Source: Pseudomonas protegens
GTDB lineage: Bacteria; Pseudomonadota; Gammaproteobacteria; Pseudomonadales; Pseudomonadaceae
Direction of reading: 5' to 3'
Assembly: GCF_003363755.1 (NCBI RefSeq)
Contig: NZ_CP031396.1
Location: 1 to 64,000 of the forward strand
Length of the DNA: 64,000 bases
In this document: positions 54,212 through 62,432 of the stretch, one piece after another
Layout: each line of letters starts with the position of its first letter
Numbering within the stretch: the stretch's first letter is position 1
Notes under the pieces: generated by a model
What the model was told of the DNA's origin: nothing
Databases searched by the model: none
Seen by the model: only the letters and a program-made list of their open reading frames with translations
Made by a program: the position numbers and the translations under genes

Positions 54212-55123
54212 TCAGCGCCCTTCATGCTGCTTGCGATAGGCCCCGGGCTGCAGGCCCACGGCCTTGGTGAAGGCCCGGGTGAAGGCGGCGATGGATTGAT
54301 AACCCACGCTCGCCGCCGCCTGTTCCACGGTCTGGTTGGCCTTGAGCAACTGGCAGGCATGGCGCATGCGCAGGGCCAGCAGCACCTGTCCCGGGGACTG
54401 CCCGGCCAGTTCATTGAAACGCTTGAAGAACGCCGAACGCGACAGCCCGGTCAGGGCCGCCATGCTTTCCAGGGGCCAGGGCTGGCCGGGCTGCTGGATC
54501 AACTGTTCCAGCAGCGGGGCGAATCCCGGGTGCCGAGCCAGGGCCACCAGGCCGCCAAGGTCCTGGTTGTCGCTGACCTGTTGGCGCAGCACATAGAGGA
54601 ACAGCAGGTGGCTGAGGCGCTCCAGCAAGGCCGAGGACGGTGCCGGGGTGCGCTGGCACTCGTCGAGAATCAGTTGGAACAGTGCGCGGGCGGCGCTGAG
54701 GGACGGATCGCCGGCCCGCAGGATCAGCCAGCCCGGCAAGCCGTCGATGATCAGCGAAGACAATCCTGACTTGAAGTGGAAGAAGCCGCAGACCAGGCCC
54801 ACGCCATCCTGGGCGCTGGAATCCAGGGCCGTCATGGCCATGCGCGGCAGTTGTTGCGCCACTGCGGACTGCTGGGCGCTGGACAGTCGATAGCCCAGGT
54901 CCTGTAGCAGAAACACCGCATCCCCGGCGTCCAGGCGCAGCGCCTCGGGCACGCCATCGATGTGCAGCCAGCAATGGCCCTGGACGATCAGGTGGAAACT
55001 GGCCCGGGCCAGCCCCTGGGTGCTGGCGTGCCAGCCACCGCAGTAACGCCCGACATGAAACAGGCTGGCATCCAGTTCCAGGCCTTCTAATAACCAATCA
55101 ACCAAGGGGCTTGATGAAATCAT
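54212..55123 (-). CDS. AraC-family regulator with cupin_6 domain
   Basis: A 303-residue regulator. The N-terminal 180 residues fit the cupin_6 sensor domain (FHLIVQGHCWLHIDGVPEAL, then LDAGDAVFLLQDLGYRL). The C-terminal domain has two helix-turn-helices (MAALTGLSRSAFFKRFNELA and QAAASVGYQSIAAFTRAF). It is divergent from the AhpD-like gene across 104 bases, and thus the likely regulator of the AhpD-like/dehydrogenase/transporter operon. Members of this group are often activators responding to small-molecule stress or nutrients. Confidence 0.87.
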   Translation of the reverse strand: MISSSPLVDWLLEGLELDASLFHVGRYCGGWHASTQGLARASFHLIVQGHCWLHIDGVPEALRLDAGDAVFLLQDLGYRLSSAQQSAVAQQLPRMAMTALDSSAQDGVGLVCGFFHFKSGLSSLIIDGLPGWLILRAGDPSLSAARALFQLILDECQRTPAPSSALLERLSHLLFLYVLRQQVSDNQDLGGLVALARHPGFAPLLEQLIQQPGQPWPLESMAALTGLSRSAFFKRFNELAGQSPGQVLLALRMRHACQLLKANQTVEQAAASVGYQSIAAFTRAFTKAVGLQPGAYRKQHEGR

Positions 55124-55227
55124 CTAAGGGAAACACTCAGGAGCAAGTAATCGCTACTTTAGAATATGGATCGGAATTCTTATAACCAACAGACTTGACG
55201 CACACCTACATACCAGGAGTCCACTCC

Positions 55228-55788
55228 ATGTCCCGCGTCACTCTACACACCTTGCACAGCGCCCCAGAAGCCGCCCGGCCATTTCTTGAAAATGCCCTGA
55301 AAAATTCCGGCTACATTCCCAACCTGCTGGGCATCCTGGCCAACGCCCCGGCCGCCCTGGAGACCTACGTCACGGTCTCGGGCCTCAACGCCAAGGCTGA
55401 TCTGAGCCTGGCGGAGCGGGAGGTGGTGCAGTTGATCGCCGCCACCACCCATGGCTGCGATTTCTGTGTCGCAGGTCATACCGCGGTGGCCCTGAACAAG
55501 GCCAAACTCCCGGACCCGGTGGTCAGCGCCCTGCGTGAGCAGAGCAGCTTGCCTGAGGCCCGTCTGGAAGCCCTGGCGGCCTTCGCCCGGGAAGTGATCG
55601 CCACCCGGGGCAAGGTCAGCGACCAGGGCTATGCCCGGTTCAAGGCCGCAGGGTACAGCGAAGGCAACGCCCTGGAAGTGATCCTGGGCATCAGCCTGGC
55701 GACCCTGTGCAATTTTGCCAATGTGTTCGCCGGGACCGAACTGAACCCCGAGCTGGCCCAGTATCGCTGGTCGGCCCAAGGTCAATGA
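55228..55788 (+). CDS. AhpD-like carboxymuconolactone decarboxylase family protein
   Basis: A 186-residue AhpD-like protein. The redox pair CxxC with the following histidine (HGCDFCVAGH) is intact near residue 83, suggesting alkylhydroperoxidase-type activity. The start ATG 55228 has CAGGAG upstream; the longer open frame is not supported. It is the first gene of an operon with an acyl-CoA-dehydrogenase-like enzyme and an SsuBAC-like transporter. It could protect against peroxides formed by the flavoenzyme; that is inference. Confidence 0.86.
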   Translation: MSRVTLHTLHSAPEAARPFLENALKNSGYIPNLLGILANAPAALETYVTVSGLNAKADLSLAEREVVQLIAATTHGCDFCVAGHTAVALNKAKLPDPVVSALREQSSLPEARLEALAAFAREVIATRGKVSDQGYARFKAAGYSEGNALEVILGISLATLCNFANVFAGTELNPELAQYRWSAQGQ

Positions 55789-55836
55789 TTCAAGGCGCCG
55801 GTTATCCAACGGCGCCCCCTTCAAGGAGAAAACCAC

Positions 55837-56904
55837 ATGCTCAGTGCGCACTTGAGTGAATGGCTGGATGCCCAGGCCCAGGCGCTGGACCAGGGTCACT
55901 GCGATCCTCAGCAGGTACTCGCTCGACTGGCCGGGGCCGACGTGCTGCGGGTCGGCATCGACCAGGAACTGGGAGGCAGCGGCGGCGACCTGACCGATGC
56001 CCTGGAAGTCATGGCCGCGGTGGCAAGTCACTCCCTGGCGGCCGCCTTCGTGTTCTGGGGCCAGCGGGCCTTTATCGAATACCTGCTGCACAGTCCCAAC
56101 CAGGCGCTGCGCGAGCGCTTGCTGCCCTCGTTGCTCAGTGGCGAACTGGCCGGGGCCACCGGGCTGTCCAACGCCATGAAGTTCCTGTCCGGGATCGAGG
56201 CGCTGCAAGTCAAGGCGCGGGACCAGGGCCAGGGCTGGAGCCTCAACGGCCGCCTGCACTGGGTCACCAACCTGCGCAAGAGCGGTTTTGTGGTGGCGGC
56301 GGCCATCGAGCACGAGGAGGGCGGTGCGCCCTTTATCCTGGCGCTTCCCGATGCCTTGCCCGGGCTGCAGCGCTCCGACGACCTGCAACTGATGGGCCTG
56401 CAATCGAGCAACACCGCGGCCCTGGACTTGAGTCAGGTGCAGGTTCCGCGAGACTGGCTGCTGCACGAGGACGCCCGAGTCTTCCTGCCAGCCGTGCGCC
56501 CGGCCTTTCTCGGTCTGCAATGTGCCCTGGCCATCGGCCTGGCGCGCCGGGCTCTTAGCGAAGTGCAAAGCCATGTCCAGGGTGCCCGCTCGATTCTCAT
56601 GGAGCCGTTGCACGAGCAGCGCCAGCACCTGGAACAGACCGTTGCCGAACTCAAGGAGGGTCTGCTCGACGGGCGTTTCCTGACCCAGCCCGCAGCGCTG
56701 TTCCGGGTGCGCATCGCCTTGGCCGAGGCCACTGCCAACGCCGTGCAACTGGAGTTGCAGGCCAGTGGGGGCAAGGCCTACCTGAATGAATTCGGCAGCG
56801 GCTTTGCCCGGCGCTGGCGCGAGTCGGCCTTTGTGCCCATCGTCACGCCAAGCCTGGTGCAATTGCGTGCCGAACTGCAGCGCCAGGCGCGTAACGCAGC
56901 ATGA
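55837..56904 (+). CDS. Acyl-CoA dehydrogenase-like flavoenzyme (SfnB/DszC-related group)
   Basis: A 355-residue protein of the acyl-CoA dehydrogenase fold, slightly shorter than catabolic members. The N-terminal helical domain (VLRVGIDQELGGSGGDLTDA) and middle beta domain (TGLSNAMKFLSGIEAL, LQLMGLQSSNTAALDL) are present. In sulfur regions such proteins are usually FMN-dependent monooxygenases of the SfnB/DszC group rather than dehydrogenases. AAGGAGA lies 12 bases before ATG 55837. The stop overlaps the next ATPase gene by four bases, so enzyme and transporter are coupled. Confidence 0.8.
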   Translation: MLSAHLSEWLDAQAQALDQGHCDPQQVLARLAGADVLRVGIDQELGGSGGDLTDALEVMAAVASHSLAAAFVFWGQRAFIEYLLHSPNQALRERLLPSLLSGELAGATGLSNAMKFLSGIEALQVKARDQGQGWSLNGRLHWVTNLRKSGFVVAAAIEHEEGGAPFILALPDALPGLQRSDDLQLMGLQSSNTAALDLSQVQVPRDWLLHEDARVFLPAVRPAFLGLQCALAIGLARRALSEVQSHVQGARSILMEPLHEQRQHLEQTVAELKEGLLDGRFLTQPAALFRVRIALAEATANAVQLELQASGGKAYLNEFGSGFARRWRESAFVPIVTPSLVQLRAELQRQARNAA

Positions 56905-57740
56905 GCCCGTTGTTGAATGCGCAGAACATCAGCCTGGGCTATCCCGGGGCCGAGGGCTGGCACGTGGTGCTGGAAGACTTCGAGCTGCAACTGCAAGCCG
57001 GTGAGGTGGTGTCCATCCTCGGCCCCAGCGGTGTCGGCAAGTCCAGCCTGTTGCGGGTCCTGGCCGGCCTGCAGCAGCCCAACAAGGGGCAGGTCAGCCT
57101 GCTGGGAGAAGTGCTCAGCGGTCCCCATCCTCGGGTCGCGGTGGCCTTCCAGGACCCCAGCCTGTTGCCCTGGCTGACCCTGGAGCACAACGTCGCCTTC
57201 GGCCTGGATTTTGCCCGCCAGCCGCACTTGAGCCAGACGCAGCGTCAGGCCCGTATCGACCACGCCATCGCCGCCGTTGGCCTGGACCATGCCCGTCGAC
57301 AGTACCCGGCCCAGCTCTCCGGCGGCATGGCCCAGCGCACCGCCCTGGCCCGCTGCCTGGCCCGGCAGCCGCAAGTCTTGCTGTTGGACGAACCCTTCGG
57401 CGCCCTGGACGAGGTGACCCGGGCCGACATGCAGCAACTGCTGCTCAAGGTGATCGGCCAGCACCGCACGGCCGCGCTGCTGATCACCCACGACATCGAC
57501 GAAGCCCTGCTGTTGTCCGATCGGGTGCTGCTACTGGGTAACAGCCCGGCGCGCACCCTCGGCCAGTGGCACATCGACCTGCCGGCGCCCCGTGCCGAAC
57601 GGATCGAGGAGCTGGGCGCCTTGCGTATCGAGATTCTCAAAACCCTTCGGCGGGCGAGCCGCAACCCCCTTAATTCCCCATTGCCTGCACCGTCGGAGAT
57701 TGACCATGTGCCTGGACGACTTCACTCACACGCGTCGTGA
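56901..57740 (+). CDS. SsuB-like ABC ATPase
   Basis: A 279-residue ATPase of the nitrate/sulfonate/taurine importer class. Walker A is GPSGVGKSS, the Q-loop is VAVAFQDPSLLPWLT, the signature LSGGMAQR, and Walker B LLLDEPFGALD. The C-terminal tail (after about residue 245) is longer than usual because the frame runs 35 bases into the binding-protein gene. It works with the following binding protein and permease. Confidence 0.9.
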   Translation: MSPLLNAQNISLGYPGAEGWHVVLEDFELQLQAGEVVSILGPSGVGKSSLLRVLAGLQQPNKGQVSLLGEVLSGPHPRVAVAFQDPSLLPWLTLEHNVAFGLDFARQPHLSQTQRQARIDHAIAAVGLDHARRQYPAQLSGGMAQRTALARCLARQPQVLLLDEPFGALDEVTRADMQQLLLKVIGQHRTAALLITHDIDEALLLSDRVLLLGNSPARTLGQWHIDLPAPRAERIEELGALRIEILKTLRRASRNPLNSPLPAPSEIDHVPGRLHSHAS

Positions 57741-58905
57741 CTTCCTCAAACTCAGCGCGCTGCTGACCGCCGGCGGCGCCTTGCCGCTGCTCAACAGCCT
57801 GCACGCCCGCGCCGCCCAGGAGCCGGATGCGCCGGTACGCATCGGCTACCTGCCGATCACCGACGCCACGCCCTTGCTGGTGGCCCACAACAACGGCCTG
57901 TTCGAGGCCGAGGGCATCAAGGCCGAACGCCCGGTGCTGCTGCGCAGCTGGGCGCAGGTGATCGAGGCGTTCATTTCCGGGCAGGTCAATGTCATTCACC
58001 TGCTGTCGCCGATGACCGTCTGGGCCCGCTACGGCAGCCGGGTGCCGGCCAAGGTGGTGGCCTGGAACCATGTCGGCGGCTCCGGCCTGACCGTGGCCCC
58101 GGGCATTACCGAGATCAAGCAATTGGCGGGAAAGTCGGTGGCGATTCCGTTCTGGTACTCGATCCACAACGTGGTGGTGCAGCAACTGTTTCGCGACAAC
58201 GGCCTGGTGCCGGTGAGCAAGGCCGCTGGCAGCGCCCTGGGGGCCAACGAGGTCAACCTGCTGGTGCTGCCGCCATCGGACATGCCGCCGGCCCTGGCCA
58301 GCCAGCGCATTGCCGGCTACATCGTCGCCGAGCCCTTCAACGCCCTGGCCGAAGAGCTCAAGGTGGGGCGGGTGCAGCGCTTTACCGGGGACGTCTGGCG
58401 CAATCACGCCTGCTGCGTGGTGTTCATGCATGAGCACGACCTGAACCAGCGCCCCGAGTGGTCGCAGAAAGTGGTCAACGCCATCGTCAAGGCTCAGCTC
58501 TGGACCCGGGATAACCGCGCGGAGGCTGCGCAGTTGCTGTCCAAGGACGGCAGCAATCGCTACACGCCCCATGCGCCCCAGGTCCTCAATCGAGTGCTGG
58601 CGCCGGCGGCCAGCGACCGCGAGGCCTACCTGGCCAGCGGTGCGATCCAGCACAGCCACTGGGACGAGTCGCGCATCGACTTCCAGCCGTATCCGTTTCC
58701 CAGTTACACCGAGGAACTGGTCAAGCGCCTCAAGGACACCCTGATCGAGGGCGACAAGGGCTTTCTCGCCAACCTCGACCCGGTGCACACCGCCCAGGAC
58801 CTGGTGGACGATCGCTTTGTGCGCAACGCCATCGCCGCAGTGGGCGGGCTCAAGGCGTTCGGCCTGGCGGACAGCTTTGAACGCAGCGAGGAGTTTGGTC
58901 TTTGA
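57706..58905 (+). CDS. SsuA/NrtA-like substrate-binding protein with Tat signal
   Basis: A 399-residue periplasmic binding protein. A twin-arginine signal (THTRRDFLKLSALLTAGGAL) is at residues 8-27, so it is exported folded. The NMT1/SsuA fold follows (RIGYLPITDATPLLVAHNNG, then EAFISGQVNVIHLLSPM). At about 400 residues it is longer than SsuA and closer to the NrtA/CmpA size. ATG 57706 lies inside the ATPase gene, and its TGA overlaps the permease ATG (TGATG). The ligand is probably a sulfonate or related anion, judged from context. Confidence 0.88.
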   Translation: MCLDDFTHTRRDFLKLSALLTAGGALPLLNSLHARAAQEPDAPVRIGYLPITDATPLLVAHNNGLFEAEGIKAERPVLLRSWAQVIEAFISGQVNVIHLLSPMTVWARYGSRVPAKVVAWNHVGGSGLTVAPGITEIKQLAGKSVAIPFWYSIHNVVVQQLFRDNGLVPVSKAAGSALGANEVNLLVLPPSDMPPALASQRIAGYIVAEPFNALAEELKVGRVQRFTGDVWRNHACCVVFMHEHDLNQRPEWSQKVVNAIVKAQLWTRDNRAEAAQLLSKDGSNRYTPHAPQVLNRVLAPAASDREAYLASGAIQHSHWDESRIDFQPYPFPSYTEELVKRLKDTLIEGDKGFLANLDPVHTAQDLVDDRFVRNAIAAVGGLKAFGLADSFERSEEFGL

Positions 58906-59669
58906 TGGGCAAGCAACCTTCCTCCCTGAGCCATTGGGTCCTGGGCCTGGCGGGGCTGCTGAGCCTGCTGCTGGGCTGGTGGCTGGGGGTGCACCTGCTG
59001 GGAGGCGGCAATGGCCTGGCGGCGCGTTTCTCCCCCGAGGCGACCTTCGCCAGCCTGGTGGAACTGCTGGGGCGCGGCGAGCTGTATGAGCATGTGCTGG
59101 TGAGCCTCAAGCGCATCTTGGTAGGGCTGCTCCTGGCCTTGCTGATCGGTGTGCCCCTGGGGCTGCTGGTGGGCAGCTACCGGCACCTGGAGGCGGCGAC
59201 CACCCCGGCGTTCCAGTTCTTGCGGATGATCTCGCCGCTGTCCTGGATGCCCGTGGTGGTGATGCTGATGGGGGTAGGGGACCAACCGATCTACTTCCTC
59301 CTGGCGTTTGCCGCCCTGTGGCCGATCCTGCTCAACACCGCGGCCGGCGTGCGTCAACTGGACCCGCGCTGGCTGCAACTGAGCCGCAGCCTCAGCGCCA
59401 CCCGCTGGGAAACCTTGCGCAAGGTGATCTTGCCCGGGGTGGTGGGGCATGTCCTGACCGGGGTGCGACTGTCCATCGGCATCCTCTGGATCGTCCTGGT
59501 GCCCTGCGAAATGCTCGGTGTCAGCGCCGGCCTGGGCTACTTCATCCTCGACACCCGGGACCGCCTGGCCTACTCGGAACTGATGGCCATGGTGCTGTTG
59601 ATTGGCGTGCTGGGGTTTGCCCTCGACGCCCTGGCCCGTGGCCTGCACCGGCGCTGGTCCCATGCCTGA
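58905..59669 (+). CDS. SsuC-like ABC permease
   Basis: A 254-residue inner-membrane permease of the sulfonate/nitrate importer class with about six helices and the EAA-type loop (SLSATRWETLRKVILPGVVG). ATG 58905 shares one base with the stop of the binding-protein gene. It completes an ATPase-binding protein-permease set and ends the operon; a REP element follows. Confidence 0.9.
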   Translation: MGKQPSSLSHWVLGLAGLLSLLLGWWLGVHLLGGGNGLAARFSPEATFASLVELLGRGELYEHVLVSLKRILVGLLLALLIGVPLGLLVGSYRHLEAATTPAFQFLRMISPLSWMPVVVMLMGVGDQPIYFLLAFAALWPILLNTAAGVRQLDPRWLQLSRSLSATRWETLRKVILPGVVGHVLTGVRLSIGILWIVLVPCEMLGVSAGLGYFILDTRDRLAYSELMAMVLLIGVLGFALDALARGLHRRWSHA

Positions 59670-59684
59670 TCCGGCTCCCTCTCC

Positions 59685-59710
59685 CGCAGGCGCCGGCTTG
59701 TCGGCGAACA
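59685..59710. repeat. Single REP-like element
   Basis: CAGGCGCCGGCTTGTCGGCGAA resembles one arm of the Pseudomonas REP pairs seen at 14363 and 17773. It lies in the 75-base convergent gap between the permease and the DJ-1/PfpI gene. A partner element is not evident. Confidence 0.6.
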
Positions 59711-59744
59711 GGTCATGGAGACAGTCGTGCGTGTCGCCACGCCT

Positions 59745-60539
59745 TCAAGCCGGGTCAGCGCTGCTCTGCTCCGGCTGAACCTGGGCCTGACGGGCCTCTT
59801 GCAGCAGGTTCACCCACTCCTCGGCAAAGCGGTGACAGTCTCCCGGCCAACGCGCGGTCAGCAGGTTGCGGTCGCGCACCACAAAGCCGCGCTCGGGGTG
59901 CTGCGCTGAATCCCGGCGCGGCAGCCAGGGCCCGGAAAGAAAATCCGCCGGGCTGGCCAGTACCTGCTTGATCTCGTGCTCGACGCTGTGGTCGTAGGTG
60001 CGGTAATAGCGCCCCAGCCACGGCGCGGTGACGATCCAGGCCGCCAGTTCCATGGGGCCTGCGAGCAGGGCGGTGACCTTGCGTCCGTAGAGCACCGAGC
60101 GCCCGCTGTCGGGGTCGATGCAGCGGGCCAGCGCGAGTGGGCCGTGACACACCGCGGCCACGGGTTTGTCGGCCTTGAAGAACGCCAGGATGATTCGCCT
60201 CACATCCGCGGACTCCAGCAGGCTGCGCATGCCCCGGGCATGCCCGCCCGGAATCAGCAGGCCCTCGAAGGCTTGCGGATCGACGTCGGCATAGTTCAGG
60301 GGGCTGAGAAACGCCGGGTCGCGGGTCATGCTGTGGTAGTGCTCAAGGTCGGCAGCGGGGGTCATCAACAGCGGATTGAGTGGGCCGAAGCCCAGGCTCA
60401 CCAGGCGCGAGTCGGCGTAGGCCGGGAACCCCAGGGGCGTGGCGAATTGCGCGTCAAAGCCCGCGTCCCTGGCGGCCTGCCAGGGCAGGCTGCTTTCGGT
60501 GGGGTCGTAGTCGGCGTGGGGCAGCAGGATCAGGATCAT
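59745..60539 (-). CDS. DJ-1/PfpI (class I glutamine amidotransferase-like) family protein
   Basis: A 264-residue protein of the DJ-1/PfpI superfamily, close to the Hsp31-like/ThiJ group. The nucleophile elbow is AVCHGPLAL with C131, and the upstream acid is in LLIPGGHARGM. ATG 60539 starts with the first beta-strand (ILILLPHADYD); the six-codon extension is not needed. Family members include glyoxalases, chaperones and isonitrile hydratases; which applies here cannot be told. It is downstream of the hydrolase gene on the same strand. Confidence 0.86.
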   Translation of the reverse strand: MILILLPHADYDPTESSLPWQAARDAGFDAQFATPLGFPAYADSRLVSLGFGPLNPLLMTPAADLEHYHSMTRDPAFLSPLNYADVDPQAFEGLLIPGGHARGMRSLLESADVRRIILAFFKADKPVAAVCHGPLALARCIDPDSGRSVLYGRKVTALLAGPMELAAWIVTAPWLGRYYRTYDHSVEHEIKQVLASPADFLSGPWLPRRDSAQHPERGFVVRDRNLLTARWPGDCHRFAEEWVNLLQEARQAQVQPEQSSADPA

Positions 60540-60651
60540 GGCGCGCGCTCGCAGCACAAAGGGTGCGCTGCAGGTTAGCAGCCCCTGGCGTGCGTGCAGG
60601 CGCTCATGGCACGCCGCTGTTGCGGCGTGTCATGGCTGCCCACTTGGCCGG

Positions 60652-61494
60652 TCACTTGGCCGCCACGGCGGCGCGGGTGCGTTCGATCTCTTGCACCAGA
60701 CCGTCGATGCGTTGCAGCTGCTCGCGGTTGTCGTGGTCCCAGGGATGGAAGCCCGGCTTGAAGAATTGCAGCCAGGGCAGGGCGATGCGCGGGAACACGC
60801 CCTTGGGACCGTAGAGGTACTTGATCACCTGCCACAGGCCGCGCCAGTGGCCACCGCGACGGCGGTCGGCGATGAGCATCCGCACATGGAAGTCGAACAC
60901 CACCAGCCAGAAGGTCAGGGTGGTGAAGAGCATGGTCCCGGTGCGGATCAGGTAGCGCTTGGGCCCGGGCTTGAGCACGCTGTTAAAGACGTCGTAGGAC
61001 ACCGATTTGTGTTCGGTTTCCTCCAGGGCGTGCCACAGCCACATCTGCCGGTAGCCTTCCACCGAATCGCCGAAGCGGCTGGGGTCGCGCAGCAGCAGGT
61101 CGGCAAGGATCGCCGTGTAGTGTTCCAGGGCCACAGTGATGGCCAGGTTGAAGGCCGCAGGAAAGTGCTTTTTCTGGAAGTCGAGGATCATCCGCAGCCG
61201 CCGATCCAGCAAATGGGCCGGCAGCCCGGCGTCCTGCAGCAAGTCGTTGTAGCGCACGTGCTCGCGGCTGTGCATGGCTTCCTGGCCAATGAACCCCTGG
61301 ATCTCGCGCTTGAGCTCGGGGTCGTGAATCTGCTCGCGGTAATGGCGCACGCTGTCCATGAAGAACAGCTCGCCGGCAGGAAACAGCAGGGACAGGGCAT
61401 TGAAGAAGTGGCTCACGTGGCTGCCTTGTTCGTGCCAGTCGCAGGCACGTTCGGCAGGCAGTTCGACCTGGATGTCGCGGCGGATGGGCAGCAT
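60652..61494 (-). CDS. Metal-dependent hydrolase family protein (PF10118)
   Basis: A 280-residue, largely helical protein matching the PF10118 putative metal-dependent hydrolases. Candidate metal ligands occur in ferritin-like pairs: EAMHSREH near residue 72, LEHYTA near 123, and ALEETEHKS near 155. A membrane-like helix (TMLFTTLTFWLVVFDFHVRM) lies near 185-205. ATG 61494 has AGAGGAG eight bases upstream; ATG 61515 is possible. It follows the SDR by 38 bases in a three-gene run with the monooxygenase. Its reaction is unknown; a di-iron oxidase-like role is conceivable. Confidence 0.82.
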   Translation of the reverse strand: MLPIRRDIQVELPAERACDWHEQGSHVSHFFNALSLLFPAGELFFMDSVRHYREQIHDPELKREIQGFIGQEAMHSREHVRYNDLLQDAGLPAHLLDRRLRMILDFQKKHFPAAFNLAITVALEHYTAILADLLLRDPSRFGDSVEGYRQMWLWHALEETEHKSVSYDVFNSVLKPGPKRYLIRTGTMLFTTLTFWLVVFDFHVRMLIADRRRGGHWRGLWQVIKYLYGPKGVFPRIALPWLQFFKPGFHPWDHDNREQLQRIDGLVQEIERTRAAVAAK

Positions 61495-61532
61495 GGCTGG
61501 CGCTCCTCTAGACATGAAATGGGTACGCGGCG

Positions 61533-62432
61533 CTACAGGCCGCGCTCGTCCTGGGCCTCGTAGACTGCCGGCCGTTCCTGGCCCGGCTTGGGCGCCATGC
61601 GCCGGCTGATCCACACCACCAGGGCCTGATAGGCGCCGGGCAGCAGACGCACCAGCAGATCGAGGAAGTGCGCATCGCGGCCGATCAGCACCCGGCGCTT
61701 GTTTTTGCGCACCCCGTGCAGGATCACCTTGGCGGCGGTTTCGGCGCCGGTGATGAAGAGCTTTTCGAAGTCGTCCCGGGCCTGCTGTTCGTTGTCGATC
61801 AGGAAGCCCTTGACGTTGTCGCTGATGCGGCTGCTGCGGGCAATATCGGTACGGATGCCGCCCGGGTGCACGCAAGTGGCAGAGACGCCGTTGCCTTGCA
61901 GGTCCAGCTCCTGGCGCAGGGATTCGGTAAAGCCGCGTACGGCGAACTTGGTAGCGTTGTAGCCGCTCATGCCCGGTTGGGAGAACAGGCCGAAGACGCT
62001 GGAGGTGTTGATGATGTGGCCGTCGCCGGATTGCTTGAGGTAGGGCAGGAAGGCCTGGGTGCCGTGGACCACGCCCCAGAAATTGACGTCGACGATCCAC
62101 TCCAGGTCCGCCAGGCTCGAACCTTCCACGGTGCTGGACAGGGCCACGCCGGCATTGTTGAAGATCAGGTTGATCTGCCCGTGTTCGGCGGCGCTGGCGG
62201 CGGCCCAGGCGAACATCGCTTGGCGGTCGCCGACGTCCAGTTCCTGGCTGCTGATGCGCAATGGCAGCAAGGTCGCGGCCCGGGCCTGGGTCACGGTCTG
62301 GGCCAGTCCCTGGGGGTTCTTGTCGGCCAGGGCCAGGTGGCAACCCTCGCGGGCCAGGGCAATGGCCAGGGCACGCCCCATGCCGGAGGCGGCGCCGGTG
62401 ATGGCCGCGACTTTACCGTTAAAATTTTTCAT
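61533..62432 (-). CDS. SDR family oxidoreductase next to Baeyer-Villiger monooxygenase
   Basis: A 299-residue short-chain dehydrogenase. The cofactor motif is TGAASGMGRA near residue 13, NNAG near 92, and the catalytic pair YNATK near 158. The extra C-terminal 60 residues (ISRRMAPKP near the end) are typical of SDRs found beside flavin monooxygenases. Its start overlaps the monooxygenase stop by 14 bases, so the two are coupled. It probably interconverts the alcohol and ketone or aldehyde handled by the monooxygenase. Confidence 0.9.
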   Translation of the reverse strand: MKNFNGKVAAITGAASGMGRALAIALAREGCHLALADKNPQGLAQTVTQARAATLLPLRISSQELDVGDRQAMFAWAAASAAEHGQINLIFNNAGVALSSTVEGSSLADLEWIVDVNFWGVVHGTQAFLPYLKQSGDGHIINTSSVFGLFSQPGMSGYNATKFAVRGFTESLRQELDLQGNGVSATCVHPGGIRTDIARSSRISDNVKGFLIDNEQQARDDFEKLFITGAETAAKVILHGVRKNKRRVLIGRDAHFLDLLVRLLPGAYQALVVWISRRMAPKPGQERPAVYEAQDERGL

